Assembly: GCA_015178975.1 (NCBI GenBank) | Contig: WHVD01000001.1 | Location: 1,550,001 to 1,614,000, forward strand | Length of the DNA stretch: 64,000 nucleotides | From: Hysterangium stoloniferum | Taxonomy: Eukaryota > Basidiomycota > Agaricomycetes > Hysterangiales > Hysterangiaceae | Reading direction: 5' to 3' | Shown: piece by piece, positions 36,650-48,390 of the stretch | Layout: every line of letters begins with the position of its first letter | How positions within the stretch are numbered: the stretch's first letter is position 1 | Notes under the pieces: generated by a model | What the model saw: the letters and a program-made list of their open reading frames with translations, nothing else | What the model was told of the DNA's origin: nothing | Database searches by the model: none | Made by a program: the position numbers and the translations under genes

Positions 36650-37600
36650 CATATTATAGACACAAAATGCAGCAATATGACCTGGGTGACCATAATGGTG
36701 ACAGTGACCTTCATTGGTAGGATCATACCAATGAAAACCTTTATCATCTTCTAAAACAGGTGGTGGAGTAGTGCCTGACCTAGAGAATTTACCAGGTTGT
36801 TTCCAAACATTCCCACACTTTGGACCATCTGCTGTAAGGGAGTGAGACTCCCTACACTGTGATTTGGTAATATTGAGTCTCCATTATTACCCACTCCATT
36901 GTAGTCCACATCCTATTGTAGTCCACATCCTATTGTGCTTACATCCCATTGTTCTCCATTAGTATATATTATGTACATGTGGATTTCAATACAGTAGTGG
37001 TTTATTCCTCATCACTCATTCTAGTGTCTGTCTGCACCTGCAGCAGATACTAGTCTTACACTGCATATGCAACATCAACCAGCTCATATTTGATGGCAAT
37101 GGCAGAGGAGGCTGAACCAATGAGAATCGCTTTGACCATTGGAAAGAGAGGGTTCAGATTTGGCAGTGAGAATGGAAGTACAAATGGTGTGATAGGAAGG
37201 GTGAAGGTTCATGAGGAGGAGATCCAATGTTTGACAATCATTGATGGTGAAACCCCAAAGATATGAGGTTCTGGAAAGTGCTTTCAATAGTATGGATGTA
37301 AATGTTGATGGATTTAGAAGGATCAGCTCAATATGATAAAAATCCTCATGACATTTGAAATGACAAGCCATTGTAGACCTCTGGAAGTGTTCCCTCACTG
37401 CTTTCCAAGCAGCTAAACCTGAAGTCTTCCCTAAACCAAATACTGCAACTCATTGCTAATAGCAGATGAGATGATGGCTGCCATTGCTTATCTGTTTGCA
37501 CAGATGCAGCAGGGAAAGTGGGAGCAACAGCATCATCATCATCTGTAATCCAAAAGGCACCAGCACCTAAAAAGACCATGGACATATTACATCTCTCCAT
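36650..37600 (-). mobile_element. Copia-type gag, fossil
   Basis: Minus strand. A UBN2-type gag part (RSTMACHFKCHEDFYHIE and LLLMNLHPSYHTI, 37200-37395) is followed after the small LTR by HCHHYGHPGHIAAFC (36660-36720), a zinc-knuckle relic. Probably the gag end of the same old copia element as 34816-35840. Broken. Confidence 0.65.
36833..37060 (+). mobile_element. Small solo LTR inside the copia gag fossil
   Basis: 228 bp, TGTAAGGGAG to TAGTCTTACA, with CTGC on both sides (36829-36832 and 37061-37064). It separates two blocks of gag-like sequence that continue each other in order. Probably copia-type from its short length. Confidence 0.6.
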
Positions 37601-37749
37601 TTGGAATGGTTGTCTTCTCTGAGGAAAGGGACCTTGGCTATGATAGGAGTGAGGAAGTTGGGCAAAGACATGATATTGGTGGAATGATACTGCAGGTGAT
37701 GGTGAATTGATAGAGCTGACAACAAGAAGATTAATGGTAAATTTGGTGT

Positions 37750-38360
37750 TATTTAGTTAGAGCTGGGGCCCATAAATTATTCAGTTGGTAGAATGACATG
37801 ACCTGTCATGTTTCAGACCCCACTCCTGTTCCATTCCATCCCTAATACCTAGTTTGGTATTTACTTGTTTCATTTTATGTTTAATAGTTCTGCCCCTCAT
37901 TAATACCGGATTTGGTATTATTACATTTCAAAGTCTATATAAGTCTCCCATACTCATGTACTTAGTTTCCAGTTTGAATCTCAAACAAGTTACACCCTTG
38001 AACTAGTTACACCCTGAATATGTCCTGATCCAGTCTCTAGTCCTCTTGTCTGTCTGTATGCTCGATTCCTGGAACTCCCACAGGAACTCCGGAATCTACA
38101 TCTTCCTGTATGCATTCCATCAGCTTGAAATATGGACACCCAAATGAGTGTATGATGGTGCAGCACATAAGCTGAACCCAAGTCCATCTCAGCAGTTAAC
38201 TTCTGGTAATTATTCTGATACACTGTCTTGTACTACTAATCCCTGGAAACTCCCTGGACTCATTACCTGGGGACTCTGTGGGACATTTCCCAGAAGAAAG
38301 TGTGTTCGGAATTAATTACCAGAAACCTCCACAGGACTTCCTTGGAACTTACCTTTGTGT
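37750..38360 (+). mobile_element. Old LTR, family B
   Basis: Relative of 3601-4640 in the opposite orientation. It has a promoter-like TCTATATAAG near 37933 and the shared box at 38159-38184. Similarity runs to about GGAACTTACC (38346-38355). Ends approximate, CpG-poor. Confidence 0.7.
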
Positions 38361-38715
38361 TCCAGAACTTGACAGTTCATGAGTTCAGTTCTGATGACTC
38401 AAAATTGTCCTAAGGGAGAATAACCAAAAACTTTAAAAAGTTATTTATCCACTCAAGTATATATATTTATATTGTTTGCTGTAGAATTAATATTTCATCA
38501 AACTCAGTCCATCAGGTGACACTCTGGAGAATAAGGAAATATTTATATTTATCTTGTATCTGACAAAAGTTAGTCAAACAACCATATGTAGATTATCCTT
38601 TTGGGGATAAATTCCACAACATGGATTGGTAGGCCAGATAGTTCTGGTTAAGTTTCTAAATCAAATAAATTTAAATTGTATAAACTATATTTGAAAGTTC
38701 ACATATATACAAGAG
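38361..38715. other. AT-rich spacer, nothing recognised
   Basis: AT-rich sequence without coding features. Confidence 0.4.
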
Positions 38716-38886
38716 AATGCATCTTATCCCAAAGATTAAGTCATAACCCAAATAATCTTATTTAACCATGACATTTGTGGATATCTTAAAAGTCACAGAG
38801 ATACTGCAGAATGCATTTTATCCCAAATATTAGGTAACAACCCAGATAATCTTGTTTAACCATGACATTTGTGCATATTTTAAAAG
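38716..38886. repeat. Direct repeat, two ~73-bp copies
   Basis: Blocks beginning ATGCATYTTATCCCAAA and ending TTTGTGSATATYTTAAAAG lie at about 38716-38790 and 38811-38886, some 90% alike. Unknown origin. Confidence 0.7.
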
Positions 38887-40690
38887 AGCAATAAAGTCTT
38901 AAAGATGAAATTTTGGGATAATGAAATATAAACTCATAGAATATGTATGTCTTCATAGCTAGATGGAATACTTACACTTAAAAGTATAAGGGTTTTTCAG
39001 TAAAATTTTGGATATTGAAGAAATTGTGACCATCCTCAAGCAGGACCAGCGAGGAGTGTGGGAGGAGGAAAGCCAAGAATTCATCATCCAGACCCTCCTT
39101 AATGGCAACTAATTTTGTGTTGCAGCTGACAGGGAGATGTACTGGATATAATCATTCCAGTACACATGCATCATGTCAATGCACTCACACTGACATTTGT
39201 ATTCTCATGCTCTTTGAGTAGTGCATCAAAGAGTTCCTTCACAATATGTTGAGATGCGAATTGGATGGTGAGTCAGTTATTTATATGGTTTATGATGATA
39301 CTGTGTGCTTTGGAATGACAGATCTCCCAACTCTCAGTTGTTTTTTTGCCTGGGGGAGAGTGAAGAGAGGTGGTTAAAGAAGGGGTGGACGTGGTAGGAT
39401 GTGGATGTAGTACTATGTCGGTGACTTTTTCACTTTGTAGGGTGCCTACGATATGGGTTTTCCATATCTGGTAGTTCTCTGATACTTTGAGAATTGGTTC
39501 GAGTTTTTATCTGACAATGGCATTGGTTTTTGTATAGGATTTGATGGAAGAAGGGTGGACCTCGAGTGTGTTAGGCTTTGATATCCCTAACATTGCAAAG
39601 GGGGGGGGGAATAACCTATCAAAAAGTAACTGAGTGGCACGAAGGGTGTAAATGACTAGTGTCTATTATGTACCTATCAAAAAATAGCTAATACAGTGCG
39701 AGGAACAAACATGGGACAATTTGGAATTATCCTCTCTAAGATATTTATCATTAACTAGTATAATATTCTTACTACATATCCTATCAACCTTTTCTATTTT
39801 CAGGATTTACCAATATCTCTTTCTTAGATCTTCAACAACAATAACTTGATTAACATACCACAGTCGCACGAAGGGAAACAACTCAAGGAAAAGAAAAGAA
39901 AAAAACAAACAAACAAAACCAAACAGGACACATCTCATGCGGGCGCCTATGGATTGATACGATGGTGAGACATGGTGAGTTTGCACTGACATATGCTCTT
40001 ATTTTTTAACAATATCTACTTATGTTCTCCCGGCCAGCTGGGAGTCTGGAGGGAGAGGCGGAGGAGGTAGCCGCGGTGGCATCAGAAAACGGAATTCCAA
40101 CCCGCTAGTTCCTCTAGGCGAGATAGCCGGCCCAGCTACTTCATCTAACAATACTAGTTCAACTAGTTCATTAACTCAGTTCAACCACCTAGACTAATTG
40201 TAATTACATGGTCCAGGCGGTCTAGGTAACCTATATAGCGGGCCTAATTGCCATAGATTTTTTCCAAATCTCTTATCAGTGGTGGCGACGCAAACATCCA
40301 TTAACAATGTCTGGAGAAATTACACTTGCAAGAAAGGCACCGCAACGACATTAATATAACATTTTATTTGACGGGCCGAGATAAACCGTGAATTTGCCCC
40401 CATGACGATGGATCCAGCAGGCCTCATCTTGGTGATTGCGGTGGAAGGCACAAGGAAGAATGATCAGGGCGCAGATACAGAATTTGAAAATTGAAGCTAA
40501 GTTTCCAGTTTACCGTTATTTGTTTCAATTCAATAAGAGCTGCGGTAGAAGACGCAGGGAGAGTGAAGATTCGGAATTTGAAAATTAAACCTGCGTTTCC
40601 TGCTACCACCATACTTGCTCCCAACTCAACGAGGGTAAACACCGTTCGATCCTCAAAAGGTGTCATGCAGAAATTTCTGGCCCTTTATTT
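38887..40690. other. No gene recognised
   Basis: Mostly AT-rich. A G-run lies near 39600, and the motif ACCTATCAAAAA occurs twice (about 39616 and 39671). A GC-richer patch lies at 40030-40140. No gene could be supported. Confidence 0.4.
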
Positions 40691-41250
40691 TTTCTACATA
40701 ATTGGTCAACTACTTCAACTTCCGACGCCAATAAAGTAAATAATCCCCTCCAGCACAATCTCAGGAGAATCCACGATACCCATATGTATAAACATCACCG
40801 CCAGCACCCCAAAACAGGCCCACAATGATATCTTCCTGTCAAAGAACTTCAGATCCGCACCTGTTACGGAAGAATGTTATTCCAACCTCGATTAGTGTTC
40901 TAGGAAGCACTATGGAAAAGGAAGGTCGTCTGCTGTTCCCCTACTAACCTGGCCTGTGAAGTATTTCACCCAGGCTTCGAGACAGCTCGGAACGGTGCCC
41001 TATGCATGTGAATTTCCTTTTTATGACAGAATTGAGGTACGTCGCCAGAAACACATTCACAACTTGAAAATGTTTCCGAGCCGTGAAGGCCACCAAAATT
41101 TAGCGACACAATGATAGGTACAGGACTTGCCTTGACCTATTGCTGACAGGCTCTCGATCGCCCCTGATTTCCCTGATACGTATTCCCAAGTGTACAATGC
41201 GACAATGAAATCGCCACTTCCTTTGGGCTTCAGGATCTAATTCTGGCATG
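40691..41250 (-). pseudogene. Possible decayed coding remnant, unknown family
   Basis: On the minus strand, protein-like stretches appear in separate frames: GSGDFIVALYTWEYVSGKSG (about 41150-41210), VPSCLEAWVKYFTGQ (about 40950-41000) and FFDRKISLWACFGVLAVMF (about 40790-40850), with intron-like gaps between. No phase-consistent splice was found between the last two. I do not recognise the family. It could be a real gene with introns I misplaced. Confidence 0.35.
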
Positions 41251-41433
41251 TGATTTAAATTTTAGATGCTGTTAGATGTAACCTTCAAGTTGAAGGCACC
41301 GTATAATCGTTTATGCAATCGTTCCCAAATTCAATCTTCACATATATTTCCACTTCAACAATCACACATGACAACCTCATTCCAGGTCACGAGTCAATCT
41401 CTATAAGTTGAATGTTGACTTTCTACCACGTTA

Positions 41434-41576
41434 TACATCAGTAAAATGGTATTAAACGCTGGGAGGAGGTACCCTATTCTGGGATGCTCCACACGCTCCA
41501 CAACGTCCAGGAGCTTCCTAGAATGGGGGGATCTCCTCCGGGAGCCGTCCAGAACAAATACCATTTTACTGATGTA
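41434..41576. repeat. 143-bp hairpin with perfect 20-bp outer arms
   Basis: TACATCAGTAAAATGGTATT at 41434-41453 is the exact reverse complement of 41557-41576. The inner parts also pair (GGAGGAGGTACCC with its counterpart near 41525-41540, TTCTGGGATGCTCC with 41510-41523), leaving a loop of roughly 15-20 nt. It may be a small MITE or a hairpin-RNA source. Confidence 0.85.
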
Positions 41577-41705
41577 GGTGCAGGTCATGAATTCTCGAGA
41601 TGGTCAGAGGCGTATCTCTTCGCCGTATCAATCACACTCCCATGTCCGCCACCGAGGGGTAACTCCTAAGCGATTAGAATTCAAGAGTCATATTTTCACA
41701 CTCAG

Positions 41706-41748
41706 TGGGAACACCTTCAAAGGGGGCTGGAACACCTTCAAAGGGGGC
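41706..41748. repeat. 21-bp tandem duplication
   Basis: GGAACACCTTCAAAGGGGGCT occurs twice in a row, with a partial third end in GGACCCCCTGG. Small slippage event. Confidence 0.8.
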
Positions 41749-41749
41749 T

Positions 41750-43745
41750 GGACCCCCTGGTCACGAGTCACTTGCTCCGCCACGTTTACGAAGGTCGCAA
41801 TCTACCAATTCGGATGGATCAGTTCGCTCGGGAAATTGCTATATACACACACATTCATCTACATAAGGAATTGAATGGTAGGCCTTCTCAGGACAATAAG
41901 ATCACCTTGCATGTGAGTGACAACAGAATTCTCCTTGCACTCGGCCACGCGTGCAAAGGTAAAAATAATACTTGCTTACCATGTAGCTCTGTCTTAGTAA
42001 ACGTCGCCCGCGCCGCAAATGTCCCTTGTTAATATGAAAGGGGTGATTATAACTTTATCCATAATGCAGTGAATGATTATAATAACTTGAATCACTCCAA
42101 TGATGCTTGAATCCACTCCAATGATGATGAAAACGATTTAAATTCCGCCACCAAGACACCTTGCATCGATTTTAATAACTCTACGCCGGTAAAAGGCTGC
42201 TGCTTCTTTCTGGATCAACCAATTACGTATACATATACAAACGCATGGCTCTCCCACAACAAATCAGGAGGCATTTGGATGAGATCCCATTTCGAGTGTA
42301 TTGGTTAAATCGAATGTGGCGCAAGGGGAAATCTCAACATGAGCGGTAACTTAACTAACGGGAACTTTCGTTATCGCAGGGACGTGTGGAGACACCATTC
42401 GCGTATGCAAAACGCCGGCTTAAACCCGGGGGGCATTTAAGTAAACTTCAACAGTTAAGCCAAATGTCAAGTCCAAACTTCTGCTCAACCTCCTCACACC
42501 ATCGCTGAGAAGCAAAACATTGTAAAAAGATGCTTTTGATCAAATCGTCCGTAAGCCCGTTTCGTACTCGACGTTAGCACTGTTCGTCGGGGACGATAGG
42601 GGTGGGATGGAAATGAACATTGCATCTTTTTTCCGATGCTTTTGATGACTGGGTGTTCTAGTATATGGCAGATGAAGTGTGCAGATTGCTCTGGTAGATT
42701 CGATCGCGTTTGCGATTTCTTTTTGGGAGGACGTTGTCACTGGTGTATTTAGAACATTTGAAATTTTTAAATTAACCTTTATTTACGCATGCGGATGCCA
42801 TAGTCTGAGGTTGCTATATAGCTGCAAAGCCTAGGAGCTTTTGTTCCGGCCTCCAAGTCACATAAAGCTCTTCAATCTCATGCATACAAACTTCAGACTC
42901 CAACTATCCGTATCGTTCCGAACTTCTCTAATTTTGACCGTCAAACATCACTTGCATTAACATAATAAAGAACTTCATTTAGCACCATGAAATGGAATTG
43001 CCCGAGATTCGAGAAGATACACTTCCCTAGATTGCAGTCGCTCGGCCTTTTCTAGTATCTATGGAATTTATGGCCATACACTATCAGACAGAAGAATGAT
43101 TAGGACTCACAACTCACTTCCATGAATTCAACACTTGGACCTATATTACTCACGCCTCTCTCCACTCCCATGACATTCATGTGGCTACCAAACTGTTCCT
43201 AACTGATACTGCCGAAGTGAAATAGCCATGTGATGGTAATAGTTATATTTGCACTTCCGAACAACTATTACTAGTACCCTCAGGGCTGGCATACTGCCTT
43301 AGTTTTCTGTGTCTTTCTACGTGTGTTGCACCCCAGAATTCCTTACTTGATGTGTTTACCACCAGAATGAAGTACAGTAGAATTTTAACTCGCTTCGAGA
43401 TAGGATCGGCTTTTTGCGGGTAATGGAGGTGAATTATAGAAGCGTGTCAATGTCGGTCAGGAAGATGTAGGCTGTAGATGGCCAAGATGACAGCGATGTA
43501 ATGGATGTGGCGTCGGGATATCAGTTTACCCGATCGTATTGCGTGCCAATTCGTGATTCGCAGCCTCAAATCAAACCTCCCCTGGTCAATTGGTCTGCTG
43601 CACACAAACACAGCGCCACATACCTTGTGAGGGTTTGCCAGGTCAATAGTATAATTTCTTGATACGCAACAACTCGTTGATGTTGTCATCTTTGGAAACC
43701 GCCAGCAAAGAATCAATTTCGACGCGAGTTAAATTTGTCATATTA
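41750..43745. other. No gene recognised
   Basis: Unassigned. Short open frames exist, for example 41772-42032 plus, but none shows a motif I can name. Confidence 0.4.
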
Positions 43746-45040
43746 TCAGCACCCATGCGGGAATCTACATAGAATATTATCAGAAAGCGAAAAGGAGCCT
43801 TCGATGGATGTGCGACGGAGCGACGGACAAAGGGGATCGATCAGTGACGAGAAGAATGTCGAGTCCAATGTAAATGATACGAACCTGATCGATTCGAGAT
43901 GAGGGAAGGATCCGAATACTTGTCGGATGTTCCCGCTGATAACAAGCTTATTAAAGTTGTCGGATAATGTGAGTCTGAGACGGGAAGAAAGCGGCAAGTG
44001 CCGCTAACCCGTCTAATTATTTGGAGGGTATACACACAGTTCAAATGACTGTAGGGTGGGTGCATCAAATAAAGTGAAAATTGAATCTGATGTATCCATA
44101 TTGGAGAGTGCGAGATATAATGACCGAAAATGAGGAAAATACATCCGCGTATCCAAACGGGACAGAGTCTCTGTATATCCATTGAAATGCGTCCAATGTA
44201 GTGCGATAAGGTTGATTCAAAGAGATAAACGATAGAAGAATGATTCAGGAAGTGGTGGTGGCTTTGTTTGAAGCATCAGCTGAGTCAGCGACCTGAACGA
44301 GTCATCCGATAGCAGAGGCATTGCATAATTGAAGGGGTGACATATCGGGGTGATCAAGCCAAATACTGTCCTATTCGGGGATGGCATTGGGCATTCCCGG
44401 AGGGAAGACCTCATTTAAACCCTCATCCGCTTCTGAAGCCACAATACATACAAAGAAGCACGAACTTTTCGAAAGTGCTGCTTGATTAGAGATAAGAAAT
44501 CCCTATACATTCCCACCCGACAGTTGAGGGGATTAGCTTGGGTGCTCGAACCGTGTGGGCTAAAACAGACATCTAGGGTACAGGATTTGATTTTAGCGAA
44601 CCGCCTGTATATTGCAGATATATCTGCAAGTAATAGCCTGGCGAGTATGATTGTCCGTCAATCCAGCAACAAGGCCTAGGTGTACTCGGTTACGATGAGA
44701 TGGACCTGGAAGAATCGAATGGCACATATTACTGGTTTTGGCTCAAGGAAGCCCAATTGTTTCCTATGATGTGCGAAAAAATCGGATATGGTGAGAAGAA
44801 AGATGTTCTGTAGAATTTCCGTTGGTGATATGCGAATTGGCGCAAGAAACGATTCTGCATATCCGCATGACTTCGAAGTTCCCTTCGTCATCGACGTAAA
44901 ACCTCTACCTTCTCTAGATCAGATGCTATTTCCAAGTCCAAGGACCGTATCCCTTCATACCAGAAGCGCCTCGATAGACATTCTTTCCGAGAATGTGTCA
45001 CGTAGTCTGCAGAGAATAAGCGGGTATCGATTTTGATTAT
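43746..45040 (-). pseudogene. F-box/LRR-type protein, broken
   Basis: Minus strand. An F-box-like start is seen at about 44800-44850 (APIRISPTEILQNIF, compare the usual APIRRLPPEILSEIF). Further on, about 43790-43960, comes an LRR-like part (FGSFPHLESIRFVSFTLDS and LIDPLCPSLRRTSIEGSFSL). F-box proteins recruit substrates to SCF ubiquitin ligases and form very large, fast-turnover families in Agaricomycetes. Blocks lie in different frames with stops between (for instance after the F-box near 44676), and no consistent splice model was found. Moderate confidence in the family, better confidence that it is not intact. Confidence 0.5.
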
Positions 45041-45735
45041 CCTCTATTTTATATATTGAATTCTGGGCCAGTGTACTACTTGATAGAGCTACTAGAGACG
45101 TATGAACGCACTTCGAGTACTCTAATGGTGGCGAAGTGTGAAAGCCTGTCGTCATATAGGCTCACTGGGTCCGGGTCTCACAGGTTGATAGGACCACGGT
45201 GTATTGCTCGACGAACTAACGAACAGGATACATGGCTGGGCAGCAGGAAAAACAGGATGATTACATAAGTAACTACAGGTCTGCTGGTATGCCTGGGGCG
45301 CCAGGCTTACAGAGTGAGTCCTTTCAACTTGTTTCGGTAGCCATGCATGATCTCAAGGGTAGGCAAAAAAAAGTCTCCAACATTAACTACCTAAACGAAT
45401 AAGGCTCTCAAAACCACCGAGGCGCTCGTGCTCTTTGCCTACCAACACTCACTAAGGCAAGTACTAACTTCGATTACATGTTCGTCACACGTCACACGCT
45501 TCAATCGGTCGAATAGTAAATTTCTTGGGCACTTCCTAATATTTTTTGAGACCGCTAGGAAAACTTGCTTATGCAAAAGAACTCTTTTTCGAGTTCTACA
45601 AAAATCACGATCATTCCTCAGAACACGAGACGTATTACAAATAGATTCACTCAGTCGACACGAAAAGATGGTAAATCGACCGAGGTGCTGTGTATCATAC
45701 GGTAGCACCGGGAAAAGCCCTTGTTCCAAAAAATT
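45041..45735. other. No gene recognised
   Basis: Open frames at 45428-45739 on both strands show no family features. Confidence 0.4.
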
Positions 45736-45995
45736 TTAGGATCCTCAGTAGAGGCTTACTGTATATAAATTCCGCCAATCACTCACCGGATCCTTAACCG
45801 ATTTAAAGTCGGTTAAAGATCCAACATGTGATTGGCGGATTTAGAATCCAACGAACTTTAAAAGAGCCATAACCGAGTTAAAATTGGTTAAGGATCTAAC
45901 ATGTGATTACAGGGTTTAGAATCCAATGCACTTTAGGATCCTCAAAAGATCCCTGACCAATTTTAACTCATAAGGATTCAATGGATAACTATTGG
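45736..45995. repeat. Tandem palindromic repeats, 75-bp period
   Basis: Two clear units and a degenerate third. Each has an inverted repeat of the type TTAACCGA / TCGGTTAA around a 7-nt spacer and the block GATCYAACATGTGATT (45818 and 45893). In the first unit an outer pair, CCGCCAATCAC and GTGATTGGCGG, encloses GGATCC/AGATCC and the inner palindrome, so about 70 bp folds on itself. Possibly a small MITE family. Confidence 0.75.
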
Positions 45996-46451
45996 AGTTT
46001 GTATAAAAGAAGACTCTACTAAGGATCTTAAAATCTTTTGGAGAGGGGGGTTATCCTGGTGTAGGTATTTAGGAGGAAACAATGATATGAATGTGAAACG
46101 TTATTGTTACAAGATAGATCGGGTTCGGAGAAAGGGATCGGGAATCACATGGGTATTTTCAGGGAGTATTATTGAAAACGCTGATCGTATTATCTCAGGG
46201 CATCGTAGTGATGGCTCGAGCACACGTGGGCACTTAATTGCGACAAGATGAATCGGAGATGGCTGACGAGCGCCTTACCTTCCGGCACCCGAAAGCACAG
46301 CCATACTCTCAAACTCTCACCAAAGGAAACCGGTGAGGAGCTTTAACAATAAGTGACTACCAATTTATGATGCAATACTTTTTCATGTGTAGGAGAATTT
46401 TTATTGGTCATTAAATGGGGACGAAATATTACAAAGGATATTATTGAATCA
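45996..46451. other. 3' flank of the AAAP gene, nothing recognised
   Basis: Unassigned sequence that should include the transcript end of the minus-strand transporter. Confidence 0.4.
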
Positions 46452-48390
46452 TCACAAGGCATTACTTAGACAACTGAAAGCACTTCCAACAGTGTTTGCC
46501 TTGTAGCTATCTATGATGGATTGTACCGATACCTATAGAGTCAAGTGCCAGATTTAATTTCGTTCAGCGTGGCAATTATAATCACTCACATAGACACCTG
46601 GACCCAGGACAAAAATACCTAGTAAAATGAGACTGTAATTAATTAACGTCTCAAAACTTCGCAAGGGGCTCGCCCATTTCGCTTGTCCAGGATACAAGGT
46701 GAGGTATGCCATGCCCTAACATGGAGATCAATTAGATACGTACAGCTCCATAGTGAGGGGACATACCCAGAATATGAAACCGAACCAGCAATCTGAGTTG
46801 AAACGTCATTCGGTGACCAACGTGGTTGGCAATCCTGTGCTACTCACCGAACAATGAGCTCATAACACTTAACATGTCTGAGAAGAAGGGGATGACTTCT
46901 GCAATAACAAACGCGACTATCCAAGAGAGGCCAATGATGCCAGACCAAGCAGCCCATCCGACAAACGTGTTAGAATGGCGGTGTCTTGAGTTTTCGAACA
47001 TTCTAAAGAAGACAAAGCGTGCCGTCACGGACTATACATGGATTTTCAGCACTTTTTAGAAATCAACAGTAAATACACTGACCGCATAAAGTGCACCCAA
47101 GAATATAATTGCTGGGATAGCGAAGGAGAATGCGATTTTCTTGAAGACTGGCTGCAACGAACCAAATGCTGGAGACGTAACATATTCGTTGCCTAAGGTG
47201 ACAGTTTATCAGTTGAGAGTCGTATAGAATGAGATGTCAGCATCCAACCTGTATAATGATAGATCACTGCGCCAGTCACTGTGAAAACGGCAACCTCAGC
47301 GATGGTCACCGCCCAAAGCGCCTTCGGAAAATCCTTGGGATTCTTCATTTCCGAAATAAACTGGGGAAAATATTACATGATATAAACTTCAAATTGCGTC
47401 GAGACAGCATACCGAGGGAAGCGTAATTTGCCCTACAAATCTATGTAATAATGAGGATACAGCAATAATCCATCCGCGTGACGTACGTATACGTGATATT
47501 CAAGAAGGCAGACATTCCTTTAGTCAAAATTAAATACGATCTTTATATTGTTTTAATTCACGACACTTGCCTGCAACGAAGGTTGTACCTTTTGCTGGGA
47601 ATAATGTCACAGTGGGAGGTTTGCCTTCAATATATCCGAAGGGATGGTCCTGAACTGCAGCAAAAATCACTGCTAGCAGCGCCGCTATCCCCATTGTAAC
47701 TGCACTAAGTATGCCAAGGCTGCTGAGTTGGGCAAGCGTGCGAGGTAAGGAGCAAATGAAGCAGACCACAGCTGTGATTGCACTGAATGCGATGGTGCAC
47801 ATTGCACTGTTAGATAATGTGTTTAACAACTTCGCGCCGACAATACAGTGTAGGGCTATGTAAAGATATAATATTCGATAAAGATGAAATAAGAGGTATG
47901 GAACCAGACACGTGCCTTGTATAAATGTGTTGTTTAGGATAAACATGACAGCCGTCGCTCTCCATGCCCACTTTGACCCCCAGAACAGCATTTGCCCGAT
48001 GTCGCAAACACTCTGGATCTCCGGGTGCTTGAGGCAAAATTTCCACAAAATGTGCGATGTATATTGGACTGTCGCAGCGACACCGATTGTGACGAGAACC
48101 CCAGGGATTAACCCCAAGACGGCGTATGAGTACGGGAACGACATGATGGCCAGAGATATATACTCTGAAAACAATAATGCAGCTGTCTACAACAGCTAGT
48201 CGGTATCATGCTGTCGGTGGGTTATGAATTTACACACCTTTTGCCAGCTACATGTTCGATATTGAATCTCATGATCCTTCTCGAGCGCAATCTGGGTTGT
48301 GACAACTTCAATATAAGTCTCATCGGAGGAGGAGGAGTAGGAGGTCCTCAATTTCTTGGTATCTTCATTAGACATAGTAGGACTTGTCAT
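46452..48390 (-). CDS. AAAP-family amino-acid transporter, 470 aa
   Basis: Membrane carrier of the amino acid/auxin permease (Aa_trans) family, usually moving neutral amino acids across the plasma or vacuolar membrane. Eleven exons in order: 48390-48234, 48182-47910, 47855-47571, 47517-47487, 47440-47413, 47360-47249, 47192-47083, 47031-46848, 46792-46767, 46715-46590, 46532-46452. Every phase agrees and the total is 470 aa, as usual for the family. After a ~50-aa polar N-terminus comes FSEYISLAIMSFPYSYAVLG (TM1), then VGAKLLNTL, FICSLPRTLAQLSSLGILS, EMKNPKDFPKALWAV, GLSWIVAFVIAEVIPFF and LGPGVYV. Intron 3 (47518-47570) has a GC donor (GCAAGT). The start is the ATG at 48390; another at 48375 is possible. 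Looks intact, and lies alone among repeats. Confidence 0.9.

Noticed and set aside
39490-39515. tRNA-like GGTTCGAG box
   Set aside because: No matching A box, acceptor stem or anticodon arm at the right distance.
40424-40739. Overlapping open frames on both strands near 40.5 kb
   Set aside because: Short, with no family signal; the only protein-like text lies further right (40691-41250) and is listed with low confidence.
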